Below, piece by piece: positions 22,423-34,624 of a stretch of 64,000 nt of DNA (position 1 is its first letter; each line of letters opens with the position of its first letter). The DNA lies in assembly GCA_022828595.1 (NCBI GenBank), contig JAKGHH010000002.1, positions 73,132,383-73,196,382 on the forward strand, written 5' to 3'. A program made the translations under genes and the position numbers. The stretch comes from Nelumbo lutea. Lineage: Eukaryota > Streptophyta > Magnoliopsida > Proteales > Nelumbonaceae. The notes below the pieces were generated by a model. The model did not search any database and was not told the origin of the DNA. It was given only the letters and a program-made list of their open reading frames with translations.

Positions 22423-25400
22423 TTACCCATGCAAATTTTGAATGAGAAACTGACTACTGTTTATATCTTTAGGGAGCACATCATGTGATCTTTCTCCCTG
22501 TGACATGCATGCCTCCTGAGAGTTTTCCTCTATGGCTCGTTCATCAAAATGCAGAGGCCCTGTAGTCATGGATTTCTTTTTATTTCCTCCCAAAACTGAA
22601 CTTTTTGTTAGATAAAATGCAAGGCAATATAATAATGTAAAGCATCACCTTTTGGAAGGGGAAAGATCATCTAATTTTGGTCTTGTAGAATAATCAAAGT
22701 GGCCTACCCCTGTTCAACACGAAATGCCAGATGCTATATTGTTTTATGCCAGCATGGTTGGGTCCAGACCAGATAAGAGCAGACCTGATAACAAAACAGA
22801 GTCCCAATCCTGACCCAAGCTCAATACCAACAGGATGGTCCGCAACTATTAGACCAAGAACTAAGCCTATTATTAATTGGGTTGCCCAATATTACTTGAC
22901 AAGTCTTGGTAATTTGACAATAAATCTACTAATTTTCTTGCTTTCTCTTCTCAAAATAACTCATATATAATTAACTTAGAGGAAGTTAGAATGGGTAAAC
23001 TACGAGAAACATGTAGAAAACATTGAGTATGTTTGCCATGGGCAGGTAAAACCAATCCCAACCCTATTAATATAATCAGAACTCAATGCAGATCCAGACC
23101 CTATGAGGCCAGGTCTGTTGGACTGACCTGGACCATTGACAGTCATAATAGTGGCGGCAAAATAACATATCCAACCTCTTGGGAAATCAAAATTGAAAGT
23201 TCTCAGGTAAGAAGACCCACCTGACAGGTTCTTCACAGAGTGATTCATATCGAATGGTTGCCGAGGCAATGTATTTTCCCCATAGATTTCCTTCACATAC
23301 AAAACAAATTGGTAAGTCTTATTCCCATGAATCTGCACAAGAGTATCTAAGGTGTCAAAATTCACCAACCTTAGAGGATGAAAACAGAAATGGTCCATGA
23401 TGAGCCTGATGTGATGATCCAATCCCAAATGAAGTTTCTGAATTGCTGATATTTGTGATACTGGGTAAGACAACCGGTTGATGAGAGGAAGTGCATTGGT
23501 TGGGAAGACTAAATGCCATTCGAGTTGAGGTTTCTTGGTTCATAGGTAGTGTGCTTGTTCCCGCTGTCATATGTAATGATCCACTTCCCCCACTGAAGTC
23601 GATTGGCACCTGAGGCAGCGGTATAGGCTGCAATACTCCAGGCAGGTACATTGGATGTAAAACCAATCCATTTTTCATTGACAACATCTGTAGAATGAAC
23701 AGTACAGTCAGAGACAAAGTCATCCATTTCCCCCCTCTTCTTCCCATTGTTCTGGTATATACTTCATGTTGGGATCTTGCTGGTTAACCTATTAGTGAGA
23801 TCCATTGCTGGATTCCCATTAGGAATGCACCTCTGAGCGTGTAAGTACATAATGTTGTCTAAATTCAAAACATGGTTTCTACTTGCACGCTTGAAAGAAC
23901 ATTCTTATTGGGGAACCAGCAATAGATCAAAGTCATAGTAACCAGCAGATCTGAGCTTGCATGTTTCTGCTTATGGGTGTGGATGCAATTAGGGTGTCTT
24001 CCGTGACTTCGTCAGAATCTGATTAATTCACATAGAAATATCTGAGAAATTAAAGTATTTGGATACAGAAGCCTCGTTAAAGACGCTACAAAATGTACTA
24101 ATAACCCACAAACAAGGCAGACAACTGAATAGAAAGACGAGGATTATTTTATTTTCTTTACACATGTTAAGATGCTAACTCTGATTGCATATGATGCAAA
24201 CAACAAAGAACAAGGCCCCCACTTTATTATGGAAAGTCTACAGATGATGGAACAGATCTTTAGAAGACAACAGAGAGAGGAAACCCAAGCTTTATGGCAT
24301 TAGAAGAGAAGCTTGGAATATGAATTGAAACTTTGGTTAAGAGCCTACCAGGAGGGCTTCCAAATGAGTGAAGCTTTATTCTCTGCTATACATGAAAGTT
24401 GGCCCAATTTACCACTAAGATTATCAAACGGTAGAGTTTCTCTTCACAAGCCAATACTAAGAAATAGGATAAGAATGACTGAGCAGCTCCATGATGGAAT
24501 GGGGAAATCTTCCCAATCATTAGGGAACGAGGCATCCTTGTAGGCTCGTATTTTGTTGTGAATCTATAGGAACTTGGCTTGTGTGATCAGATGTCTTAAG
24601 AGTCAAGAGCATACCGACTTTGCTATTGCCAAGACTTCATTCACATGGACCAAACAGAATGACAATATATCACGCTAACCATCAAATTGAAAACACATGC
24701 AAGGATGAAGAATCAAAAATCACATAACCAAGTGAAACAAAAGTATATGCCATTCTGAATATTTAAAATTTGGCAATATCCAGGATGCACTATAGCCTGA
24801 AAATCACTATGGTCAGATGATCACTAGTTACTAAGAAGTAAAAATTCATATATTTCTGATTGTAATGGAGGCAAGATGCTTACAAGAATTAATTCTTTTT
24901 AACCCTCAAATTAAAAAGGTTAAAATACCCCATAAATCCAAGATTTCCAATGTGATAATTCAAATTGATATTTATTGTTGTTAAGCAGCTCATAACAAAA
25001 TTCTAGAAAATCTATTAAATCCAAATGAAAACTACAACTAATAAAATCATGAGAAGTCCACAGGCATATAGAAAAACTGGATAGCATACCCAAACAAAAT
25101 CAAAGATGGGTCATCAAGAAGTCATTTGACAGCTCTTGTTAAAGATTGGAGGGAAAATGATCATTTGACATCTCTCCATTAATGTCTTCAAGACCATAAG
25201 AACTTTTGATGATTTTGATTTTGCTCCCATAACAGGAGAAAAGGCAATGCCATTCATATCTCATAAAGTTACACCAAACTAGTTGTGCTAGAACGTGATT
25301 GATTTTTTAATAGTAACAATGACAGAAAGTTTTATTACCAGAAAAAGATCATAGAAAAAAGAACATGGAGAGGGAGCGACTAGAAAGAAAAAACAAACCC

Positions 25401-28400
25401 CAAGGTTATATTCCTACAGCCTCCCTATACGTCCAACCTAAGATTACACTAAGCAGAAAGTGCAGACCCCAATACAACTCTCTAGTAGCAGTACTCCTAA
25501 ACAAACAGAGAGCAAATCATCTCCCCACAAGATTGTCCCACACAACGTCCCACAACACATTTAAGCCGTGTATTGGGAACATCTCCCCCGATGATGATAT
25601 CAGAAATGATGATGTCATCATCGGGAAATGTTCACAATACACGGCAGGGATGTGCTGTGAAACGTTGTGGCGGACAATCTGGTGGGGGACTGATTTGAAC
25701 TCAAACAAACAATTGGCTAGACCATTAGCTGATCTCTTAATCCAGCAAAATGCTGGCTAGAAAGTGATTGCTTATTAATACTAATAGGCCAAATTGGTCA
25801 TTGGCAATAACTTCAGGATGCAGATTTTCCCATGCTACACCAAAATCTTTATAGAAACCCTTTTTTTCGTAGAAGTATAGAAACCTAATTAACCCATAAA
25901 ATAGATCCTCTGGAGATGTATTCTATCATCTCTTCCAATTAAGTAGCTCATGACCTTTTAGAAAGAACCAAATCCTAACCAAGCAAACCAAAACTTTAAG
26001 AATGGACATAAGGCAAACGGACAGAAGTGTAATAGTAGGATAAAGTGCTTTTAATTAAAATAATTCCTCCATCAGTTAAAAGACAACTGCCCTTTTCGAT
26101 GAAACCAACTTCCTATAGAACCTTTCTTCAATGAATCCTAAAGTGGTTGCAGAAAGAATTCATCTCCATGGGGTCCTTATTAGGATGCCAGAGAGGACTA
26201 AGTAGATCATTGGACTCTTATCCACTTCACACCCACTTGCTTCAGTTTCCTTCATGTTGTCAAGCTTCCAATGCTTATGACATCAAAAGTTCATTACTGA
26301 TAAAAGATCTTATAGAATGCATCCTTTACTCACACTTGATAAAAAGAAGACTGCAGAATATGATGGCACAAAAAAAAATAAAAAAATTATTTTTCTTAAG
26401 AAAAACCTTATCAAGCATAAGTGAAGCTAGAATAAAGGACAATGAGGAAACCAAGATGAAATGTTAACCATTCCATAGAAAGCTCTGCCTTCAACTGTAA
26501 GAAATCCATTTTCCAATTGAAGCCTAATGCCTCTGGAAATTAATCCATCAACCCTTACTCCTCACCATCACTAATCCTAGACAAAGCAATTCACTGTAGC
26601 TCTTTGGGTCATTCCTGACTATGTTTTATGAGCATCTACAGGATTCAATCAATTTAAATACTTGTCTGGAGAAGAAGAGAATGGAGTTTATTGTGATCAC
26701 TTCAGCATTTTCACCTTTTAGATAAAAGCTTGAGGGAAAATGGTTGTTCCCACCTTTAATCCATGACCATAGAGGATAAAGATGGAACATCCTGTAAGAT
26801 GCTAAATTGCATTTTAACAATACCAAGTCTTTGATAATTAACATTAGCTTTGAAATTGTTGTCAACTTCATTCACAATTAATTTTTATGCCATTAATGAC
26901 AAAGTTTCCTAAAACGATTTATCCATGTAATCACTATGTTAGATATAAAATTACTATTTTAATTTTGATAATTTGAGAACCAAAGAAAATCATGAGAAAC
27001 AAGAAATACCTTTTACGTCTGTTCCAACATTTTTACAGGAAAACTTCCTTTTGACCTTCAATAGGAAGTTTTGAATTTGTTCAGAAAAGAAAGCATACAA
27101 ATTGCACAAGGAATCATAGAACAGAAGATACCCTCCACCCTATCCACACTCACAAAGAAAAAGGTAAAAGATGAACGAGGAGGCAATATGGTGGGTAGCC
27201 ATAACGCGTCTAATCATTTTAGACACTGTACAAAATTGCATAAACAGGGATCCCTGTCCAAGAACATAGGCACATACTGCTCATTAACACCTTTTTGCTT
27301 TTCTCTTTTTTCTGTGTGTTTGAAGGGAGGGAGGGAAGAAATGGAGAGCGCTGCAACATCTAAAAGAGAGATACTCACCTGTACTTGAAGCTGAAGCTGC
27401 TTAAGATATTCAATGGCTTCATCCAGCATTGAAGCCTTATCCGTCTGTCACAAGCAGAAAATCAGATATGACTTTCAATGGCTTCAACCCAGAAAGCATT
27501 GTAGGAGATAGAAAAAGAACAAGCGAATACCTTGTTCGAATTTGGAATAAGGTTCTGCAATGCTTTCATTTTCTCATTGATCCTACTCCTCCTCCTCTGC
27601 CCAACAAATTTCACAGTTAAAACAAATCCATAACGCAATGGGAATAATAGAAGGAAAAGCATGAGAGCTTGCTATATTATGAACCCCAACCTTTTCAGAC
27701 AAATTGTGAACTTCCGCCGCTCTGCTTCTCTTGGAAGATGACGACGAAGAAGTAGTAGAACGAGGGGGCATAGGTTTCGATGGCTCCTCTGACGTTTCAA
27801 GACCCTCCTACGATCAAAAGGCATGTATGTACCCATTGAATTCGATAATTTAAAAAAGAAAACAAATCTTTGGGAAAAAAAAAAAAAAGTTCTCCCAAGT
27901 TGCAAGAAATACAGAAGGAAACAAGGATATAAAAGAACCTCGCTTTCGCATTCGTAGTCGTCGAGATCATTGTCCAACGGGGACTTTCTTTGCTTGGCAG
28001 TTGCCGTGACATCATCACAGTCCGCAGTCCCAACGGAAGTCGTAATAGTTGCTTTTTCTTTCGCCTCGGATGGGAAACATAGGCCGGAAGAAGAGAAGAT
28101 GAAACTGGAACTGGAGGAGACTGCAACGCCGGAGGACTCGACCTTGGAGTTGGAGGTTCCATTCCTGACTCGGCAGTCGGCGGAATCAAATGGAAGACTT
28201 GACCCGTATGGATGGTGTGGATGCTCCGGGAGAGCTTTAGATGTAGTTAGTGGAGAAGAAGAAAAGAAAGCAGGAGGAGCAGGGGCAGAAAGAGACGATG
28301 ATGAGAAGGGCATTTGGTTGGACCTATCTGACATGCAAGCAGAAGAAGATGAAGAGGAGTGGAGGAAATGACGAAGGAAAAGCGAGATATCGTCTGATTC

Positions 28401-28487
28401 AACTGCGGGACGGGAAGGAGGAGTAGGAGTAGGAGAAGAGGATGGTGGAGGAAGGGAAGAGCAGGTTTTTTCATACATGTCCGCCAT
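22423..28487 (-). CDS. SPT: SPATULA-like bHLH transcription factor, seven exons
   Basis: Exons (minus): 28487-27939, 27807-27691, 27596-27531, 27444-27379, 23687-23370, 23290-23221, 22559-22423. All introns are GT-AG and phases join into 440 residues ending INSSQFLIQNLHG. The bHLH covers about residues 208-262: basic region RAAEVHNLSEKRRRSRINEK with the His-Glu-Arg pattern of E/G-box binders, then KALQNLIPNSNKTDKASMLD and EAIEYLKQLQLQVQ, almost invariant in SPT/ALC and close PIFs. The N-terminus has a Ser/Pro-rich region with DDISLFLRHFL, like the SPT amphipathic helix, and an acidic stretch DLDDYECESEEGLE before the bHLH. MLSMKNGL...LHPMYLPGVLQP after it is also typical. No phytochrome-binding APB motif is seen, favouring SPT over PIF. 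In Arabidopsis SPT is nuclear and controls carpel margin growth and temperature and light responses. Exons 6-7 are less conserved but fit phase and splice rules. Confidence 0.9.
23688..27378 (-). other. Intron 4 of the SPATULA-like gene (3.7 kb)
   Basis: Starts CAG/GTGAGT at 27378 and ends CTACAG/ATGTTG at 23688. It separates the end of the bHLH from the MLSMKNGL segment. No host exon is visible inside; it carries the foldback element at 25512-25699 and otherwise AT-rich sequence. Confidence 0.75.
25512..25699. mobile_element. Foldback element in intron 4
   Basis: A 188-bp near-perfect inverted repeat. Left arm blocks CAAATCATCTCCCCACAAGA, GCCGTGTATTGGGAACATCT and CCGATGATGATATC pair with the right arm blocks (reversed) CAAATCAGTCCCCCACCAGA, GCCGTGTATTGTGAACATTT and CCGATGATGACATC; the loop is only a few bases. 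The TGTATTGGGAACATCTCCC core recurs at 57953-57972. Confidence 0.75.
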
Positions 28488-29139
28488 AGAAGTCAGAAGG
28501 AAGAGAAAAGCGATAGAAAGGGAGGAGGAAAAAGTTCAGCTCTCATCTTCCACACCCACACGAGAAAAGCTAATAAAAGCGCAGGTCAGGCGTTGTTGAT
28601 GTTCCTTCTTCTGCAAACCCATCTCCACACACTTTCTCTCTGTGGGTTTGGTTTCTGGAGTTTCCCCCCCTTTTTATTTTTTTCAGGGCTGGTGCTGTCT
28701 GTCTGTGCCTGCTCTAATAATAAACCACAGGCTCGTTAGACTACTTAGCAGAAGCCAAGGCAAATGTAGAGAGAAAAAGAGAATACGGTCGCTAAAGCTC
28801 TTTTTCTATGACTTGCAGAGTTTTAATTTTTAGTGTTTTTCTGTGTTGCTGCAAAAAAGAAAGTCCCGTACCACTCCAGTCCAAACTCCCAACACCCCCA
28901 CCAGGCCACAACCCCATCAAAAATGAAAAATCAAATCAAAATCAAGCCTTGGTAGTTGCCTAGTTGGTTCCTCTCTCTCCGCCTCTCCATCTCTGTTGTT
29001 GTTCTGGACTTCTGGGTTTTGGGCCTTCTGGCATCTAATTATCAAATGGCTCCGGCCGTAATTTATCGTTCATTGAGCTTAGAGAAGTTAGTTCTGCGAA
29101 CAATTACAAATTTACAATACAAAACAAACAAGGGAACCT

Positions 29140-29141
<2 letters not shown>

Positions 29142-29179
<38 letters not shown>
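29142..29179. repeat. TA microsatellite
   Basis: About 19 uninterrupted TA dinucleotides. Confidence 0.95.
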
Positions 29180-29181
<2 letters not shown>

Positions 29182-29284
29182 AACCTTTCAGAGTTAACTC
29201 GACTCGCATCGATCTACCCGTTGACAGGTGACAGTCGTGACCCAGCATTGGATGGGTCCCACTTAATTTACCGCTCAAAGTTAA

Positions 29285-29323
29285 CACGTGTAAACGACGT
29301 GGCACTGCTGCATAATCCACGTG
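29285..29323. promoter_or_regulatory. G-box cluster upstream of the SPATULA-like gene
   Basis: CACGTG at 29285-29290 and 29318-29323 with an ACGTGG core at 29297 between them, about 0.8 kb upstream of the ATG. SPT and PIF proteins bind this very motif, so self or PIF regulation is conceivable, but this is inference from motif only. Confidence 0.45.
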
Positions 29324-29791
29324 TTCACCTAAGTAGATGGCGGTTGGATGCAGTCATGCAGATTTAGTCATATAGAAATGAAATGGGCCAAATCATGGAC
29401 GGTGGCGGTGGGCGGGTGCCAGGCGCCTTCTCTCTGGCCGGTTGGCCTGTTATCCCTAGAATTCTGAGTCGTCCATAAAAGTTAGGTAGCAGCAGTAGAG
29501 TGGAGAATGGAGATGATTTTCTGAGGTGTACATTGGATGCCAATCCAATGGCTTGGATGCCTAGAGAGCAAACTCAGATGATGTTCCTCCTCCAAGTCAT
29601 TATTGGGCGGATAATTTCAGACTCCGTAACCCACGTGGGGCCCAGCAAGTTGAAGTGGGTCGTCACTAGACTCACTACTCACTGGGTGGGCTACTACTGG
29701 GCTTCCGCCTTCTAGCTCGTAGCTACTACCATGTTATCCTCCGTGTTTAGAACTTTAGAATGCTAAGGAAAGGGTTAAGGGTGTGCCCTGT

Positions 29792-30239
29792 TGTCACAAG
29801 TGACTCCTTCGCCGCACCATCAAGCACCTTCAGTGAGCCATCCGAGTGCCATCCGTGTGCCTTCATGGTGTCAACATGTGTGTCATGGGTGGGCTTTGCT
29901 TGTATTTTGTAAGGGGGACCACCAATGGCGTTATTGTAATTACTTAGTATGCTTTTCCATCATTTTGATGTTTCATATTGTCACTCCCCCAAAAGCTTAA
30001 CGTACTCTTTGAGGGGAGGTAGGTAGTCGAGTGAGCTCATAAGCGTGTAAAGGTTAAGCACGAGATCCCCTCGACACTGTACTGTGTGCTTGTGCTTACC
30101 ACTGATTAATGCAATACAAGTAGCCTTTTGCTAATTCGTGTGCCTTCTTGTTGCCTTTGTGTGTGTCTTTGCTTTATTTCGTAGGCTTACTCGCCCATTT
30201 CGAGTGCCGCACGGGGCCCCAAAGATTACCCCCGTGATA
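29792..30239 (+). repeat. 5' LTR of the gag-protease element
   Basis: Starts TGTCACAAGTGACTCC and ends CCCCCGTGATA (terminal CA changed to TA). Compared with the 3' LTR it has an extra 11 bp from a local GAGTGCCATCC duplication and a few substitutions. Confidence 0.9.
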
Positions 30240-30241
30240 GT

Positions 30242-30253
30242 TGGTATCAGAGC
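30242..30253 (+). other. Primer binding site (tRNA-iMet)
   Basis: TGGTATCAGAGC two bases after the LTR, complementary to the 3' end of initiator methionine tRNA, the usual primer of plant LTR retrotransposons. Confidence 0.9.
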
Positions 30254-30302
30254 AGGTGCTCCTACAAATACTCTGGACCGTCTTCGTCCCTACATCAACC
30301 CA

Positions 30303-32472
30303 ATGAAGAGCAATCGGGGCGTTTCCGATGACACACCACATGGGCTGCCTCAAGCCCACGACACTGATGAAGCTCCACTTGACGAACCTACCAAGTCACA
30401 AGCCCCAAAGGGCCGTACAACCAAAGCTAGCAAGCATGACAAATCAGTCGACCAACTAGCTACCGTGGACATGCGCCTCCTACGTTGTGAGGTGACAATG
30501 GGAGAAACCCGAGATTGGGTTGATGAACTCCACCTCAACCTAGAGACGGTTGAGAATGCAGTGGTGGAACTAGAAGGACGTTTCAATGGCGCCTTCAGAG
30601 ACATGCACACCACCATACAGAATTCGGGAGCTGGGCCTTCCCAAAGCAGCCTACAGGGCTTGCTAAACAAATTTCAAGCGCAATTGGATGAGATGAGAGA
30701 TGAGATGACTCTCCTAAAGAGGGCAATGGCCAACGCACCTAGCACTCCCTCCACCCTAGCTTCCATGAACATCAAGATCCGAGAGCCAATGCCTTACTCG
30801 GGTGCCCGGGATGCTAGGGAGCTTGACAACTTCTTGTGGCAACTGGAGCAATATTTCTCTGCCACTGGCATCATTGACAACCAAACTCAGGTACGTACAG
30901 CTGCTATGTATTTGACTGACATAGCAATGTTATGGTGGCGTAGGTGTTGCCAAGACATTGAACGTGGAACCCGTACCATCGACACGTGGGTTGGATTCAA
31001 GCGTGAGATCAAGCGGCAGTTCTACCCAGAAAACGTAGAGTACCTGGCGCGCCGAAGAATGAAGAATCTCAGACATCAAGAATCACTACATGACTACGTC
31101 AAGGAGTTTTCGGCCTTGACGCTGGAGATCACGGACATGTCCGACAAGGATCTTCTGTTCAATTTTTATGGATGGTCTCAAGCCATGGGCTGAGCTCGAA
31201 CTCCAGCGACGTGGGGTTGAGGACCTCGCCACCGCCATGGCCATAGCTGAACAGCTTGTTGATCTGAGAACACCTAAGGAAGATGTGCAAAGACCATCCA
31301 GCCCAGGTACCATGAGTTTGAGTGGGGGAGATCCCCAATCAACCCCTACAAAGGAGAAGCCAGTGCCCGTGAACAAGCCCTACACTTACCAACAAGGGAA
31401 GAAGCCACAAGGAGGCCCAAGCTACCAGGGCCACCAATCAACTAGAAGACCTCCTCCTACGCCGTGTTACCTTTGCAACGGGAAGCATTGGACGAGTGAC
31501 TGTCCAACCCGAAAGAAAATAACTGCCCTCATCGCCAAACTCAGTGATAGTGAAGAGAGCGATGAGGAGAAACCCACAGCGGCGCTCAGAGTAGGCGCCC
31601 TCCAACTCATCAATGCCATGGTCAAGAAAGAGGCCACATCAAAGCGGCCCACCAAAGCCCACAAGGGGCTGAGTTATGTAGACATCACCCTCGGCGGGAG
31701 GCCGACCCAAGCCTTGGTGGACACTGGGGCCACCCATAACTTCATTTCGCTTGCGGAGGCAAAGCAACTCGGCTTGACCACCACCAAACAAGCTGGGTGG
31801 GTCAAGGCTGTCAACTCTGGGGCCAAGGCAGTAGAAGGCACGGCCCGTGGAGTAGAACTCCGAGTGGGACCATGGAAAGGACCCATCAATCTATCTGTGG
31901 TTCCCTTGGATGATTTTCAGGTGGTTCTTGGAGTGGAGTTCCTCAAGCAGGCGGAAGCAGCACTTATGCCACACATCAACAGTTTGCTTATTCTGGACGA
32001 ACACTCCCCTTGCATGGTTCCTGTCTCATCAGCCGTGCAGATACTTGGGAAGCAACTTTCAGCCTTGCAGTTGTACCAAGAAACTATCAACCATGAAGAC
32101 AGCTCTGCGTCAGCAAGGAAGAACCCCTGTCAAGTACCTTTCATCGACACTGGAACGGGTTGGGAAGTCGTCACCAGGAAGAAGTCACCCCCAAGACAGT
32201 TCCAGTTTCAGCGCCAACACCGATGCCAGCGCCCAATGTCAACACCAAGCAGCAGCATCAACTTCAGCGGCAACCACATCAGCAGAAGTCAACTTCGCAG
32301 CAGAAGCCGCAAGTGCCCGCAACTGGTGGGCCCAACAGAAGAAGACCCAAGGCCGTGTCAAACCTTGCCCTCATCTACGACCACAACCACCGGGGAGAGC
32401 GAGTGCCACCCAAGCCATTCAGGGACCACATTCACATCATCCCAAAGGCTAGAACCCGTAGTAGCCTGGTGA
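30303..32472 (+). pseudogene. Retrotransposon gag-protease reading frame (frameshifted)
   Basis: Begins at the first ATG after the primer site (MKSNRGVSDD). A coiled-coil-rich segment (VDELHLNLETVENAVVELEG, LDEMRDEMTLLKRAM) precedes the retrotransposon gag domain (FLWQLEQYFSATGI, AAMYLTDIAMLWWRR, FKREIKRQFYPEN, DYVKEFSALTLEI). A CX2CX3HX4C knuckle (CYLCNGKHWTSDC) and an aspartic protease (ALVDTGATHNFIS, DFQVVLGVEFL) follow. The frame shifts by one base in a run of five T at 31163-31167, between LLFNF and DGLKPWAELEL; the two halves otherwise join cleanly. The frame ends well before the 3' LTR without entering pol. Confidence 0.85.
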
Positions 32473-32778
32473 GATACCCTTGGGGAAAAATGTATGGGAA
32501 CCCACACCTTAATAATCCAAAACACCATTTTGATCCTTACCTGGCCCAAACCTACCCCTTAGCCAAATTGAACCAACCACTAACATACCTTGAGGCTGCC
32601 AGGAAAAGACTTAGCCATAGGAAACCCTTACAGAATGAGCCAACCCAACCATGCCACCAAAATATACACCTTGGCCTTGGACGACAGTCAGTTCGGGAGC
32701 AGCAGAAGAACCTTCCTTCTGCAACAGTGACTCTAAGGGACCAGCCGAAGCCGATCTCCGAGGACGTAGATTGAATTG

Positions 32779-32790
32779 AGTGGGGGAGAA
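32779..32790 (+). other. Polypurine tract
   Basis: AGTGGGGGAGAA directly abuts the 3' LTR start TGTCAC, as expected for plus-strand priming. Confidence 0.85.
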
Positions 32791-33226
32791 TGTCACAAGT
32801 GACTCCTTCGCCGCGCCATCAAGCACCTTCAGTGAGCCATCCGTGTGCCTTCATGGTGTCAACATGTGTGTCATGGGTGGGCTTTACTTGTATTTTGTAA
32901 GGGGGACCGCCAATGGCGTTATTGTAATTACTTAGTATGCTTTTCCATCATTTTGATGTTTCCTATTGTCACTCCCAAAAGCTTAACGTACTCTTTGAGG
33001 GGAGGTAGGTAGTCGAGTGAGCTCATAAGCGTGTAAAGGTTAAGCACGAGATCCCCTCGACACTTGTACTGTGTGCTTGTGCTTACCACTGATTAATGCA
33101 ATACAAGTAGCCTTTTGCTAATTCGTGTGCCTTCGTGTTGCCTTTGTGTGTGTGTTTGCTTTGTTTCGTAGGCTTACTCGCCCATTTCGAGCGCCGCACG
33201 AGGCCCCAACGATTATCCCCGTGACA
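32791..33226 (+). repeat. 3' LTR of the gag-protease element
   Basis: 436 bp, TGTCACAAGT...CCCCGTGACA; partner of 29792-30239. Confidence 0.9.
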
Positions 33227-34258
33227 CTGTGTCGTATGTGTGTGTGTGTCTCTCTCTGTCTTTTACTTCATACTTCATACATTGGGATGAGAAATGAGAA
33301 TGTTTCCCCGTCTCGTGACACGTGAAACCATTCAGAATTTAAAAGGTTTTTTGGCCTTTGATTTTGTTTTTCAAAATAAAAATTAATTTTTTTTTCTGAT
33401 ACGAAGAAACAAAATATTTACTATTATAATGTCAAATACCCAAAAGAAATGCCACAGGAAGAAACATTTGAAAAAAAAAATCAAAGAAAGAATTTTGTCA
33501 GGGTTGGTAATGGAAAAGAGAGAGAATACCAAACTCATGACCTCAACACCCTGTTCCTAAAATTAGAAAAAAACAAAACACGCCATGGACCGGGTGATAC
33601 ATTGCTTGTTAAATATTAAATAATAAATGCTTAAAATGTCATGACCTTGGAAATTTACCTCTTCCTCGAGTCTCGGAAGCTACCTATAAATAATTCCAGT
33701 ATCATTTGTGACTTACAAAAACGAAGAAAATGATTGTTTCATCCAAACCCATTCCCAATTCCACCTCATTAAATCCATCGACGATGGGGGAGACAACTTT
33801 TTTTTTTGTGTTTAATGCAAAATAACTTAAAAAGATCATCAGTGTTCAAATTCTTATTTTCCACCACATGAAGGAGCTGTTTTATTTCCAAAACAACAAA
33901 AAAAAAAAAGAATAAAAACAATTAAGGAAAATAAGGGTGATGATGGTCTTTTGTTTTTTTTTTTTGCTAAGTCTTAAAAATAAATCAAAGCCATTCTGTT
34001 TGAGAATAAATTGATTTTTCGAAAGTAAGCATAAAAAATATGTTAATATGTTCTTTATTGCATGTATACAAATGCTTTTTTTTTGTTTTTTAAACCTGAA
34101 ACAAAAATAAAAAACAAAACAGATTTATATTTGGTTCTCAAAACGAAAAAAAAAAGGAAAAAACATAGTTCAAGAATATATTTTCGTTTTTATATAACAA
34201 TCCTAAAAAAACAGATGAAAGCAAAAACATTCATGTAGTAAGAGTACTGAAATAGATT
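33227..34258. other. AT-rich spacer
   Basis: GT/CT microsatellite-like start (33231-33260), then A- and T-tracts. No gene seen. Confidence 0.5.
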
Positions 34259-34571
34259 ATGGGCTTGTTTTCTTTGAGGAATAGGGGTCTAGAATCAGAA
34301 TGGGAATGGATCATTTTGATTCCAATTGTTTGGTTGGGTTGATTTAGAATCTCATTTTCTTTTCTAGTGCAATGGCATTCCCCTATTTGAGAGAATGGTT
34401 AGCGGTGAGAAAGAAAAACCGAACCAATGAAGTTGGTCGGTTTAATTTCATTTTGGTATTCTTAAAAAAATGAAGTTATCAACTTGATTTCGTTAACCAA
34501 TATAAAAAAATGATGGTTAATCGAACTAGTTTGGTATACATATATTTCTATATACTATATGTATATTTATG

Positions 34572-34624
<53 letters not shown>

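Larger units (their letters stand above)
28488..29791 (-). promoter_or_regulatory. Upstream region of the SPATULA-like gene
   Basis: No coding sequence. The first 200 bp upstream are CT/GA-rich and could be 5' UTR. Contains a TA microsatellite (29142-29179) and an ACGT-core cluster (29285-29323). Its distal edge is the LTR beginning at 29792. Confidence 0.4.
29792..33226 (+). mobile_element. Ty3-type gag-protease element lacking pol
   Basis: Complete by structure: 5' LTR, tRNA-iMet primer site, gag with zinc knuckle and protease, polypurine tract, 3' LTR. Between protease (about 31950) and the 3' LTR only 0.8 kb of low-complexity, Pro/Gln-rich sequence remains; no reverse transcriptase, RNase H or integrase motif is visible in any frame. 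CTGT flanks both outer ends, a possible shortened target duplication. The LTRs are very similar by eye, so the insertion is fairly young and was presumably moved by a helper element. Confidence 0.85.

Noticed and set aside
22731..23120. Open stretches in both strands of intron 6 with GACC-rich motifs
   Set aside because: Lie inside a well-supported SPATULA intron; look like repeat debris, with no domain recognised.
25365..25760. 131-residue plus-strand frame in SPATULA intron 4
   Set aside because: Its sequence is mostly the foldback hairpin, which explains the openness on both strands.
27970..28371. Long open frame on the plus strand opposite SPATULA exon 1
   Set aside because: It is the antisense shadow of a Ser-rich, codon-biased exon with clear bHLH context on the minus strand.
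29063..29231. Open frames encoding a YI/IY repeat
   Set aside because: Translation of the TA microsatellite.
31086..31376. Minus-strand frame within gag
   Set aside because: Shadow of the gag reading frame.
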